Assembly (NCBI RefSeq): GCF_009749525.1
Contig: NZ_WOAC01000007.1
Span: 1-64,000, forward strand
Direction of reading: 5' to 3'
DNA length: 64,000 bases
Origin: Mesorhizobium xinjiangense
GTDB taxonomy: Bacteria; Pseudomonadota; Alphaproteobacteria; Rhizobiales; Rhizobiaceae
The translations under genes were made by a program, and so were the position numbers. Every line of letters begins with the position of its first letter. Within the stretch, counting starts at the first letter, position 1. The notes under the pieces are model-generated. The model saw only the letters and a program-made list of their open reading frames with translations. It was not told the DNA's origin and did no database searches. Of the stretch, positions 8,406 through 16,690 are shown piece by piece.

Positions 8406-9443
8406 TCAGCTCGACTTCGGCTCCTCGTCGTTGATTTCCACCACGAGCGAGCCGTCCTTGATCGCCTTTTCCTTCTCCGCCACCAGGGCAAGGGCATCGT
8501 CGGGCACCTTGCCTTCGAAGGTGCCGAGGGGAGCGAGCGAGCAACCGCCTTCCTTCATGAAGGAATAAAGGCCGTAGTCCGTTGCCTTGAACGTGCCGCC
8601 CTTGACCTCGGCGATCGCATGTTCGAGCGTCGGCTCGAAATGCCATAGCGCGGACGCCACGACAGTCTCGGGATAGTCGGCCTGGGTGTCGATCACGTTG
8701 CCAATGGCCAGAACACCCTTTTCCTGGGCGGCGTCGGAGACGCCGAAGCGCTCGGCATACATGATGTCGGCGCCGGCATCGATCTGGGCGAATGCCGTTT
8801 CCTTGGCCTTGGGCGGGTCGAACCAGGACCCGATGAAGGAGACCTGGAACTTCGCGTCGGGCGCAATCTCGCGCACGCCGGCCATGAAGGCGTGCATGAG
8901 GCGGTTGACCTCGGGGATCGGAAAGCCGCCGACCATGCCGATATTCTTCGACTTCGTCATCGCGCCGGCGATGATGCCGGAAAGGTAGGAGGCGTCCTGG
9001 ATGTAGTTGTCGAAGACGGCGAAGTTGGGCAGGGCGTCGTCCGGCTTGAAGCTCGAGCCCATCAGGAAGGCCGTATCGGGGTAGTCTGCGGCCACCGTGC
9101 GGGCGGCATCCTCGACGCCGAAGACCTCGCCGACGATCAACTGGTGACCGGCTTCGGCATATTCACGCATGACGCGCTCATAATCGCTGTTGGACGTGTT
9201 TTCCGAAAAGACATACTCGATATCGCCGCGGTCCTTGGCCGCGTTGGCGGCCTTGTGAATGCGGCTTACCCATTGCTGCTCGACGGGCACGGTGTAGATC
9301 GCGGCCACCTTTAGGGGTTCCTGGGCGAAGAGCCGGCCGGGCAGGCTGCCTGCGGCGAGAACGGCCGCGCCCGCTCCTGCGGTCTTGACGAGGGTTCTGC
9401 GGGAAATACCGCCGTTCAACGATTTCGCAAATGTTCTGGTCAT
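8406..9443 (-). CDS. BMP family ABC transporter substrate-binding protein
   Basis: Periplasmic binding protein (345 aa) of the basic membrane protein (BMP/Med) family, which binds nucleosides or nucleobases. The N-terminus has a twin-arginine signal (SRRTLVK followed by an Ala-rich hydrophobic stretch and LFAQEP), so export through Tat is likely. Characteristic segments are VGEVFGVEDAARTVA, KNIGMVGGFPIPEVNR and FIGSWFDPPKAKETA. First gene of the minus-strand operon that continues with the ATPase, two permeases and the deaminase. The substrate is inferred to be a pyrimidine-like base or nucleoside because of that deaminase. Confidence 0.9.
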   Translation of the reverse strand: MTRTFAKSLNGGISRRTLVKTAGAGAAVLAAGSLPGRLFAQEPLKVAAIYTVPVEQQWVSRIHKAANAAKDRGDIEYVFSENTSNSDYERVMREYAEAGHQLIVGEVFGVEDAARTVAADYPDTAFLMGSSFKPDDALPNFAVFDNYIQDASYLSGIIAGAMTKSKNIGMVGGFPIPEVNRLMHAFMAGVREIAPDAKFQVSFIGSWFDPPKAKETAFAQIDAGADIMYAERFGVSDAAQEKGVLAIGNVIDTQADYPETVVASALWHFEPTLEHAIAEVKGGTFKATDYGLYSFMKEGGCSLAPLGTFEGKVPDDALALVAEKEKAIKDGSLVVEINDEEPKSS

Positions 9444-9596
9444 GGTTCCATCTCTGGTTGGTTTGTTATCGCCGGGCTGTTTCCGTTCCCAAATGTTTCG
9501 TCTGCTCGTATGCGAAACCCGTCACGCCCGCAATGGTGCTCACGGATCGTAGAGGCGCATTTTGGCGGGCGAGGCGAGGTCCGGCAAGCTTGGTCG

Positions 9597-11525
9597 TCAG
9601 CTGGCCGGCTGGACCGGCCAGGGCTGCATATCGGGAAACATTTTCGGCAGGGCGTGGCGGCGCCCGAACATGGTATCGTATTGCAGCAGCCGGTATTCAT
9701 CCAGCAACGGGTCGAGCGTCCCGTTCCTCAGCCATGCTTGGTGCGAATCTCCGCCCGCTTCGATCAGCAAATGCCGGTCGATGACATCGAAGCGCTCGTG
9801 AATCCGGCCGAGGAACTGCGTGTAATAGGGATGCTCCAGTCCAGCCTTGCTCAAAAGGTAGAGCGGGACGAAGGCGGGGCTGATGGTTCCGAGCTTGGTG
9901 TCGCTTCCGCCCGTGTTCGACCACAGGACAAGCGGCGTTTCGCGGGCCGGGAGCAGCTTGGATGCCGGTCCGATGCGCTCGGCCACCGGGCCCTTGAACA
10001 TGCCGGTCCTGGCGTAGTTCTTGCCAAGCGGCGGCAGATGATCGCCGAAAAAGCCGATCACGGTGGGGCGTTTGCGTGCCTCGGCCCATTCGATCAGCCT
10101 GGCGAAGCTTGCATCGGCATCGGCCATGTTCTGGGCAAAGGTCGCGATCGTGCCGCGCGTCTTGGCGTCGGGTGCGCCGCGGATGCGCAGGGAACTGTCG
10201 GGATAGCGATCGGGCTCGTAAGGCCCGTGGCTCTGCAAGGTAACGGCAAAATAGAAGAAGGGCGCCGAGGTGGTGTCGGCATGCCTGATCATCTCGTCGA
10301 TCAGAGCCGCGTCGGAGGCGAGCTTGCCGCGCTTTTTCAGCGACGGAAGCTTTTCATAGGAGTAGAACCGGTCAAAGCCGAAGGACTCGTAGACGTTGCC
10401 GCGATTCCAGAAGAAGGCCTTGAAGGGGTGGAACGCGCGCGTGACATAGCCCTGCCGCTTGAAGAAAGTCGCCAGCGAGGGCATCTCGCCGCGTACATAT
10501 TGCTGATAGGGAATGCTGCCGTAGGGCAGGAAGGCGTTGGAAAAGCCCGTCAGCGCTTCGAACTCAACATTGGCGGTCATGCCGCCGAATTCGGGCGAGA
10601 AGATATGTCCCGACTGCATACCGCGTATCGTCGGAATTGGATCCGGTTCGATCGATATGCCCGGCAGGCGGGTCGGGTCCCAGAAGGATTCGCTCATGAT
10701 GAGGATGACGTCCGGGCGTTGGCGGCCGGCGGCCAGCGGGTTGGCGGTGCCGGTCGGGCCGATGCCGTCCGTGATGCGCGCCATGGCCGGCGCGGAATAG
10801 CCGGGCGGCGCCGACACATTGGCCATCGGCACGTTGAGGGCGAAGGCGAGGGCGAACCCGTTGTGGTCGTAATTTTCCTGCTGGTCCCACATGATGGGCC
10901 AGATGTAGAGCCGCTCGCGCGCCCAGGAGAGGCTGTGGTAGTCGGTCATCGAGGCAAACAGCAGGATCGCCGGCACGGCGACCGCGACGCGCCACGCCCT
11001 GTCGCGCAGGCGCAGGGGCGCAAACAAGCGGCGCCGCACCAGCCAGATGCGCAGAAGGATGATGACCGAGACGACCACGCCCAGCGCCGCCAGAACCGCG
11101 GCGAGGGGCCGCTCGCGTATCAGGAGCGGCAGCAGGTCGACGATCTGGCGCGCATAGAGAAAATCGCTTGGATAGAGCGGATCGCCGAGATAGCGCACCT
11201 TTTCGGCGCCGATCCAGGCCAGACCCAATGTGAGCGGTGCCAGGATCAGGAACCCCATCAGGGCGCGCCCGCACAGCGCATCGCCGAGCAGCAGAAGAAC
11301 CGCCATTGCGATCACGGTTCCCAATGCCGGGTGGTGCGGCTCGACGAAAAAGCCCCATGCGCCGGCGAGCGAGGAACGCGCAATGGCTTCGACGAGAAAG
11401 ACGGTGATGCAAATCAGGAGCAACGCCACGCCGGTGCGTCGCGTGCTGCGGTGTCGCAGGACGCTTCTTATGCGGCTTGACGCACGCGTTGCGTCGCGCG
11501 CCTTTGGTGTCACAAAGCTGAACAA
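9597..11525 (-). CDS. LTA synthase-like membrane sulfatase/phosphotransferase
   Basis: 642-aa protein with about five N-terminal membrane segments (to residue 195) followed by a periplasmic alkaline-phosphatase-fold domain. Motifs match LtaS/MdoB: MSESFWD (Glu279), GGMTANVEFE (putative nucleophile Thr317), RAFHPFKAFFWNR and the C-terminal metal motif GFFGDHLPPLG. Family members transfer phosphoglycerol or related groups to glucans or lipids; the acceptor is not known here. In rhizobia cyclic glucans or membrane lipids are plausible. It is monocistronic, and 40 bp upstream is a Pho-box-like direct repeat, suggesting phosphate control. Confidence 0.82.
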   Translation of the reverse strand: MFSFVTPKARDATRASSRIRSVLRHRSTRRTGVALLLICITVFLVEAIARSSLAGAWGFFVEPHHPALGTVIAMAVLLLLGDALCGRALMGFLILAPLTLGLAWIGAEKVRYLGDPLYPSDFLYARQIVDLLPLLIRERPLAAVLAALGVVVSVIILLRIWLVRRRLFAPLRLRDRAWRVAVAVPAILLFASMTDYHSLSWARERLYIWPIMWDQQENYDHNGFALAFALNVPMANVSAPPGYSAPAMARITDGIGPTGTANPLAAGRQRPDVILIMSESFWDPTRLPGISIEPDPIPTIRGMQSGHIFSPEFGGMTANVEFEALTGFSNAFLPYGSIPYQQYVRGEMPSLATFFKRQGYVTRAFHPFKAFFWNRGNVYESFGFDRFYSYEKLPSLKKRGKLASDAALIDEMIRHADTTSAPFFYFAVTLQSHGPYEPDRYPDSSLRIRGAPDAKTRGTIATFAQNMADADASFARLIEWAEARKRPTVIGFFGDHLPPLGKNYARTGMFKGPVAERIGPASKLLPARETPLVLWSNTGGSDTKLGTISPAFVPLYLLSKAGLEHPYYTQFLGRIHERFDVIDRHLLIEAGGDSHQAWLRNGTLDPLLDEYRLLQYDTMFGRRHALPKMFPDMQPWPVQPAS

Positions 11526-11564
11526 CCACCATCTCCCAGAACGGGTTATAGGGGGTTCATAAAA

Positions 11565-11582
11565 ATGTCATCAATTTGTCAT
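11565..11582. promoter_or_regulatory. Pho-box-like direct repeat
   Basis: ATGTCAT-CAAT-TTGTCAT: two heptamers with 11-bp periodicity, each one base from the PhoB half-site CTGTCAT. It lies 40-57 bp upstream of the LTA-synthase-like gene. The repeat reads on the plus strand while the gene is on the minus strand, which lowers confidence. Confidence 0.5.
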
Positions 11583-11660
11583 GTGCGCCAGTACAACGCG
11601 CCCGCATGACGGATTCGGCCGCCGCAGGATGTCGAAATGGCCGTTCCCTGAGGGCGCATA

Positions 11661-13079
11661 TCAGCCGAGACGCGAGGGGACGCGGTTTTCCAGCCAGCGG
11701 AATATGAGGATGATGACCCCGGTGATGATCAGATAGATCAGCGCCAGGAGCAGCAGCGGCTCGTAGATGATGAAGGTGTCCTGGCGCACGCGGCTGGACA
11801 CGGCGTAGATGTCGACGACGGTGATGGTCGCGATCAGCGGTGTCGCCTTGAGCTGCAGCACTGTTTCGCCGGCCAGCGTCGGCAGGGCGCGATAGATGGC
11901 CTGGGGCAGCCAGATGCGCCGCAGCACCTTCCAGCGGCTCATGCCGAAGGCGCGCGCCGACTCCAATTGCCCCTTGGGCACGCCGGCGAAGGCGCCGCGC
12001 ATGACCTCTCCCTCATATCCGGCGAATGACAGTGTCAGCGACAACACGGCATAGGGCCATGCCTGGCGCAGATAGGGCCAGAGCTCGGAGCCGCGGATCC
12101 ACGGAAATTGCGGGAACAGCGAGCCGAGCCCGTAATAGAGCAGCCACAACTGGAGAAGCAGCGGCGTTCCGCGGATGACGGTGCAGAAGGCGCGCGCGGG
12201 TGCGGCCAGATAGCGCGGACCGGCGGCCTGGGCGAGCCCCAGCGGTACGGCCAGCGCAAAGCCGAGAATGCAGGTGACGATCAGGATCCAGATGGTCCGC
12301 CAGAGCCCTTCGGCGGCCAACGGCGCATAGTCGGGGATCCAGTCCCAGCGCATGGTGAGCGCCGCCCATGCCATGAGGCCGACGGCGAGCGCGATGAGCA
12401 CGATGCGGTGCGGCTTGAACCAGGTGCGCGCCGGCTGGAGCGGTTCGTTGGTGACCTCGATGATGTTGGCCATCCGGGTTTCCTGCGTCAGTTCGTTGAA
12501 GCCCACGACCGCCAGCAGGGCCGTATCCTTGGTGGCGATCAGCCACAGATTGGCCAGCCCTGGAATGGCATAGGGCAACATGGCCGGCAGGGTGATGCGC
12601 CGCATGAGCAGGAAGGGCGACATGCCATAGGCACGGGCTGCTTCGATCTGGCCCTGCGGAATGGACTTGATGGCGCCGCGGATGACCTCGGTCGCGTACG
12701 CCCCCTGGACGACGCCGAGCACGCCGATGCCGGCCGCCAGTCCGCCAATGTCGATCGGCGGGTAGCCTATGGATTCCAGCACACGGTTCACCAGATCGGT
12801 GCCGGCATAGTAGAGCAGCAGGATCAGCACGAGTTCGGGCACGGCCCGCACGACGGTGGTGTAGACCTCGAACAGATCCTTGACGACGGCATTGCCGTAG
12901 AGCTTGCACCAGGCGCCGGTCGTGCCGATGACGATCCCCATGCCGAAGGCGCCGAGCGCGATCTGCACCGAATTGCCCAGTCCGCGCAGCAGATTGCCGC
13001 CCCAACCCGGCGGAACGGGCCAGAGAAGTTCGACAATGCCCGACTGGGCGAGTGGGAGGAGAAAGGATTCGATCGACAT
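11661..13079 (-). CDS. Fused polar amino acid ABC permease (HisQ-HisM fusion)
   Basis: 472-aa membrane protein in which two His/Glu/Gln-type permeases are joined in one chain. Two separate EAA loops are visible: IEAARAYGMSP followed by RRITLPAML (about residue 145) and LESARAFGMSR followed by RRIWLPQAI (about residue 385). The first half resembles HisQ but stops shortly after KDTALLAVVGF, lacking the usual last membrane helix; a linker (PARTWFKPHR) then leads into a complete HisM-like half. Ordinary systems encode two proteins of about 230-240 aa. It lies beside an Arg/Lys/ornithine-type binding protein and ATPase, so it should be their sole channel subunit. Confidence 0.87.
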   Translation of the reverse strand: MSIESFLLPLAQSGIVELLWPVPPGWGGNLLRGLGNSVQIALGAFGMGIVIGTTGAWCKLYGNAVVKDLFEVYTTVVRAVPELVLILLLYYAGTDLVNRVLESIGYPPIDIGGLAAGIGVLGVVQGAYATEVIRGAIKSIPQGQIEAARAYGMSPFLLMRRITLPAMLPYAIPGLANLWLIATKDTALLAVVGFNELTQETRMANIIEVTNEPLQPARTWFKPHRIVLIALAVGLMAWAALTMRWDWIPDYAPLAAEGLWRTIWILIVTCILGFALAVPLGLAQAAGPRYLAAPARAFCTVIRGTPLLLQLWLLYYGLGSLFPQFPWIRGSELWPYLRQAWPYAVLSLTLSFAGYEGEVMRGAFAGVPKGQLESARAFGMSRWKVLRRIWLPQAIYRALPTLAGETVLQLKATPLIATITVVDIYAVSSRVRQDTFIIYEPLLLLALIYLIITGVIILIFRWLENRVPSRLG

Positions 13080-13297
13080 CTAACTCGGATGTTGCGGCCG
13101 CGAATGAGGCCATCCATCTGGCGCGCATATCTTTGCTTCAAACGTTTCTGTTTGAAGCGAACGCGCGCTAGAGGGAGCACGGTGACTTTCGGCGCTGCGT
13201 GACGGTGCCCTCACGCACTGCTTGCGGTCCTGCCGAAAGGGCGGGCCAATGGCGCGCCGGGACCTGCCCGGCGCGCCGCAGCGAGTGTTGCCCCCGC

Positions 13298-14080
13298 TCA
13301 CTCGCCGTAGATGTCGAAATCGAAATATTTCTTCGTGATCTCGTCATACGTTCCGTTGGCGCGGATGGCCTTGATGGCGGCATTGAACTTTTCCTTCAAT
13401 GCATCGTCGCCCTTGCGCAGGCCGACGCCGACGCCCGGGCCGAGAATGTCCTCGTCCGGTGCGACATCGCCCTTCATCTCGCAGCATGCCTTGCCCTGAT
13501 CGGTCTCCAGGAACGCAGCCAGCGACAGCGAATCCGCCTGCACGGCATCGACGCGGCCCGCCGCCAGGTCGGCATGCGCCTCGTCCTGCGTCTGGTAGAC
13601 CTTGATCTCGGCGACACTGTCGGCGAAGTGCTCCTTGGCGTAGGCCTCATGGACGGTCGACACCTGCACGCCGAGGATCTTGCCCTCGAGGCCCTCCGGC
13701 GTGGCCTCGAATTCCATGCCCTTGGGGCCCATGACGCCGGTCGGCGTGTTGTAGTATTTTTCGGAGAAATCGATTGATTTCATGCGCTCGGCGGTGATCG
13801 ACATCGAATTGATGATCGCGTCGATCTTCTTCGAGTTGAGCGCCGGGATGAGGCCGTCCCAGGCCGTCATGCTGATCTCGCAGTCGAATTTTGCTTCGTC
13901 GCACAAGGCGTGGATCATCTCGATCTCCCAGCCGTTCCACTCGCCCGACGCGTCCGGCGAGGCGAATGGCGGGTAGGGCTCCGGCGCCATGCCGACTGTG
14001 ATTTTCTCTGCCTGCGCGTGGCCGACGGCAACGGATCCGAGCAACAGCGCTCCGGCTGCGACCTTCAAGAGTGATTTCAT
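13298..14080 (-). CDS. Basic amino acid ABC transporter substrate-binding protein
   Basis: Periplasmic binding protein (260 aa) of family 3 (ArgT/HisJ/LAO-like). A Sec signal peptide ends near VGHAQA. Motifs: YPPFASPDASGEWNGWEIEM, WDGLIPALNSKKIDAIINSMS and DFSEKYYNTP, the last typical of ArgT/HisJ. The start has a good Shine-Dalgarno (GGGAG 8 bases upstream). Context (DDAH-like hydrolase, AruHI-like enzymes) suggests arginine or a methylated arginine as ligand; the sequence alone cannot separate them. A 218-bp gap separates it from the fused permease downstream; nothing else is seen in that gap. Confidence 0.88.
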   Translation of the reverse strand: MKSLLKVAAGALLLGSVAVGHAQAEKITVGMAPEPYPPFASPDASGEWNGWEIEMIHALCDEAKFDCEISMTAWDGLIPALNSKKIDAIINSMSITAERMKSIDFSEKYYNTPTGVMGPKGMEFEATPEGLEGKILGVQVSTVHEAYAKEHFADSVAEIKVYQTQDEAHADLAAGRVDAVQADSLSLAAFLETDQGKACCEMKGDVAPDEDILGPGVGVGLRKGDDALKEKFNAAIKAIRANGTYDEITKKYFDFDIYGE

Positions 14081-14138
14081 CTTTTTCTCCCGTTCTTGTT
14101 GCGTGTCTTGTTGAGTGGTTCCCGAGTCCCCCGGTACC

Positions 14139-14951
14139 TTACGAAACGGTGCGGATGAACTGTTTCAGCCGCTCGGATTTCGGCGCCCCGAAAAGCTGTT
14201 CCGGCGGGCCTTCCTCCTCGACGACCCCGTCGTGCAAAAAGACAATATGCGAAGCCACTTCGCGGGCGAACTTCATCTCATGGGTGACCAGCACCATGGT
14301 GCGCCCTTCATGTGCCAGGTCGGCGATCACCTTGAGCACTTCGCCGACCAGTTCCGGGTCGAGCGCCGAGGTCGGCTCGTCGAACAGCATGACGCGCGGC
14401 TGCACGGCAAGCGCCCGGGCGATGGCGCCGCGCTGCTGCTGGCCGCCGGACAGAAATGACGGATAGACGTCGCGCTTGTCGGCCAGTCCGACGCGCTCCA
14501 ACAGGCTTTCAGCCGTTTCGGTCGCCTGCGCTTTCGCCACGCCGAGAACATGGACCGGGACTTCGATGACGTTTTCCAGAAGCGTCATATGGCTCCACAG
14601 GTTGAAGCTCTGGAAGACCATGCCGAGACGCGAGCGTATGCGTTCGATCTGCTTGCGGTCGGCCGGTATGCGGTCGCCGCCGCCGTCCTTTCTGAGGCGG
14701 ATTTCCTCGCCGTTGACCCGGATGGTGCCGCTTGTGGGATTTTCGAGGCAGTTGATGCAGCGCAGCAGGGTAGACTTGCCGGAGCCGCTGCCGCCGATGA
14801 TGGCGATCACTTCACCGTCGCGCGCCGACAGCGAAACGCCCTTGAGCACGTGAAGTTCGCCGAACCGCTTGTGCAGGTTTTCGACGTGGATGGCTTCGGC
14901 CGCCTCGTCGGCCCGTGCCCTGTCGGCAGTTGCGCTGGTTGTATCGCTCAT
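14139..14951 (-). CDS. Basic amino acid ABC transporter ATP-binding protein
   Basis: ATPase (270 aa) of the HisP/GlnQ class. Visible motifs: IIGGSGSGKST (Walker A), LSGGQQQRGAIARALA (signature), VMLFDEPTSALDPELVGEV (Walker B) and VTHEMKFAREV (switch). The HisP-type insertion IRLRKDGGGDRIPAD is present. I start at ATG 14951 (MSDTTSA); a longer frame runs to 15113 but would enter the palindromic operator and the divergent promoter. It heads the transporter operon and is divergent from the DDAH-like gene. Confidence 0.88.
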   Translation of the reverse strand: MSDTTSATADRARADEAAEAIHVENLHKRFGELHVLKGVSLSARDGEVIAIIGGSGSGKSTLLRCINCLENPTSGTIRVNGEEIRLRKDGGGDRIPADRKQIERIRSRLGMVFQSFNLWSHMTLLENVIEVPVHVLGVAKAQATETAESLLERVGLADKRDVYPSFLSGGQQQRGAIARALAVQPRVMLFDEPTSALDPELVGEVLKVIADLAHEGRTMVLVTHEMKFAREVASHIVFLHDGVVEEEGPPEQLFGAPKSERLKQFIRTVS

Positions 14952-15090
14952 CGCACCCCGCCCGGGCGGCGGGCGCATCGGTTCCGTCGCGATCGGCCTG
15001 TCATAACGATGGTGCTCGGTCCCCTGTTTCTGTGTGCCAGGCACCGACCGGATGTGGAGCCGTGGCTGATTTGTTCTTGGCCCTATTAGC

Positions 15091-15117
15091 ACACTTGCGA
15101 CCTTGTTATGCAAGTGT
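15091..15117. promoter_or_regulatory. Inverted repeat operator between transporter and catabolic genes
   Basis: ACACTTGC, an 11-bp spacer, then GCAAGTGT: a perfect 8-bp inverted repeat. It lies in the divergent promoter region, 51 bp before the GTG of the DDAH-like gene and 140 bp before the ATPase ATG. The TetR-type regulator encoded two genes downstream is the likely ligand. Confidence 0.65.
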
Positions 15118-15167
15118 ATAAATACTCCCGACGAGGTTCAACCCACCTATTTCGGAAAGATTTTCCT

Positions 15168-16040
15168 GTGAAATCATATGGTTCCCAGTCTATGGCGGCG
15201 CCCATGCGGCGTGTCCTCATGCGTTCGGCACACAACGCGATGCAGGGCGCGGACCGACAATCGTGGCATTACGGACCGGGCTTCGATGCGGTGCGGGCAG
15301 GCGAGCAGCATGACGCGCTTGCCCGTCTTGTCACCGCGTCCGGCGCCGAGATCGAGTGGATCGAGGACAATGGCGACGGGCTTGCCGATTCCGTCTTCAC
15401 GCATGATCCGTCGCTGATGACCGATGAGGGCGCGGTGATCCTGTCGATGGGCAAGGCGCTGAGAATGCCGGAGACGGACTTGCACGCGGCGGCCTATGAA
15501 CGGCTCGGCATTCCGGTGCTCGGGCGCATTGCGGCGCCCGGTCAGGTCGAGGGCGGCGACTGCGTCTGGCTCGACGCAAAGACGCTGGCCGTCGGGCGTG
15601 GCGTGCGAACCAATCAGGAAGGCATCCAGCAGCTGGCCAACATCCTGGGTCGGATCGGCGTTACCGTCTATGGCTACGACCTGCCATTGTGGCAGGGCGA
15701 GGAGGCGTGCCTGCATCTGATGTCGGTCATCAGCCCGCTCGCCGACGATCTTGCACTGGTCTACTCGCCGCTTTTGCCGGCCCCGTTCTGGCAGGAGCTG
15801 ACAGCGCGCGGCATCACGCTGGTCGAGGGCGATGCGGCGGAGTTTTCGGCAAGCAACGGCCTGAGCCTCAACGTGCTGCCGACGAAGCCTCGGGAGGTGA
15901 TCGCGGTGGGCGGGTTTCCCAAGACGAAGGCAGCGATGGAAGCGGCCGGCTGCACCGTCGCCACTTTCGAGGCGGACGCATTGTGCATCGCCTGCGAGGG
16001 CGGCCCGACCTGCCTGACGCGGCCGATCCTGCGGCAATGA
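15168..16040 (+). CDS. Dimethylarginine dimethylaminohydrolase-like (guanidine-modifying superfamily)
   Basis: 290-aa enzyme of the amidinotransferase/DDAH superfamily. The guanidine-modifying triad is recognisable: VEGGD (Glu129), ACLHLMS (His183) and GGPTCLTRP (Cys282). DDAH cleaves N-methylated arginine to citrulline and a methylamine; relatives include arginine deiminases. I chose GTG 15168, with GGAAAGA 7 bases upstream; ATG 15192 is possible. Its stop overlaps the next gene's start (ATGA), so it is co-transcribed with the TetR regulator and AruI-like gene. Substrate (dimethylarginine, monomethylarginine or another guanidine) is inferred only from the family. Confidence 0.8.
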   Translation: MKSYGSQSMAAPMRRVLMRSAHNAMQGADRQSWHYGPGFDAVRAGEQHDALARLVTASGAEIEWIEDNGDGLADSVFTHDPSLMTDEGAVILSMGKALRMPETDLHAAAYERLGIPVLGRIAAPGQVEGGDCVWLDAKTLAVGRGVRTNQEGIQQLANILGRIGVTVYGYDLPLWQGEEACLHLMSVISPLADDLALVYSPLLPAPFWQELTARGITLVEGDAAEFSASNGLSLNVLPTKPREVIAVGGFPKTKAAMEAAGCTVATFEADALCIACEGGPTCLTRPILRQ

Positions 16041-16690
16041 CGGAAGGCGGGCGCCGGAAATTCCGCCGCGAGGGCGAGGAAAGGCGGCGTCAGGACCTGA
16101 TCGAGGCGACGCTCGACTGTGTGGCCGAGCACGGCCTCGAAGGCGCGACTGTGCGCGCGATCGCGCTGCGCGCCGGCGTGACGGCCGGTCTCATCCGCCA
16201 TTACTTCCCGGGCAAGGAGGACCTCCTTCAGGCGGCCTATGCGACGATCGTCAAGCGCATGACGGAGCAGGCGAAGGCCGCCCTGGTGATGGAGGATTCG
16301 AGCCCGCATCGCCGGCTCGCCGCCTTTGTCGCGGCCAATCTCGCCGCGCCCATCATCGATGTGCGCATCTTTTCCCTGTGGGCCGGCTTCATCGGGCGCG
16401 TGCACGCCGATCCCGACCTGGCGGCGACCCACCGCGAAGGCTATCTCGGCTTCCGCGACGAGGTCGAGGCGCTGGTCGCCGAGGTGCTGGCGGCGGACGG
16501 ACGGACGGCGACGCAATCCGAGCTTCGCCGTCACGCGATCGCGATCAATGCCGTCATTGACGGTCTGTGGATCGAGGGCTGCATGGCCGGCGAGATGTTT
16601 GGCGCCGGTGAATTGGCGCATACGGGGCTTGAGGCCGTCGAGGCGCTGCTCGGCGTTGAACTGCAAAGCGAAGGAGAAGCCATCCAATGA
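16037..16690 (+). CDS. TetR/AcrR regulator, BetI-like
   Basis: 217-aa regulator with an N-terminal TetR helix-turn-helix (residues about 18-65, core TVRAIALRAGVTAGLIRHYFPGK). The C-terminal ligand domain resembles BetI (LWAGFIGRVHADPDL, INAVIDGLWIEGCM). BetI-type proteins repress choline/betaine genes, but here it is embedded between DDAH-like and AruI-like genes with 4-bp overlaps on both sides, so it probably senses an arginine-derived compound and autoregulates through the palindrome at 15091-15117. Confidence 0.85.
   Translation: MTEGGRRKFRREGEERRRQDLIEATLDCVAEHGLEGATVRAIALRAGVTAGLIRHYFPGKEDLLQAAYATIVKRMTEQAKAALVMEDSSPHRRLAAFVAANLAAPIIDVRIFSLWAGFIGRVHADPDLAATHREGYLGFRDEVEALVAEVLAADGRTATQSELRRHAIAINAVIDGLWIEGCMAGEMFGAGELAHTGLEAVEALLGVELQSEGEAIQ

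Noticed and set aside
6709-8568. Long plus-strand frame opposite the double-cassette ATPase
   Set aside because: Antisense of a conserved ABC ATPase; no recognisable domain and it runs through the repeat.
9510-11480. Long plus-strand frame opposite the LTA-synthase-like gene
   Set aside because: The minus strand encodes recognisable membrane and catalytic motifs; the plus-strand frame has none.
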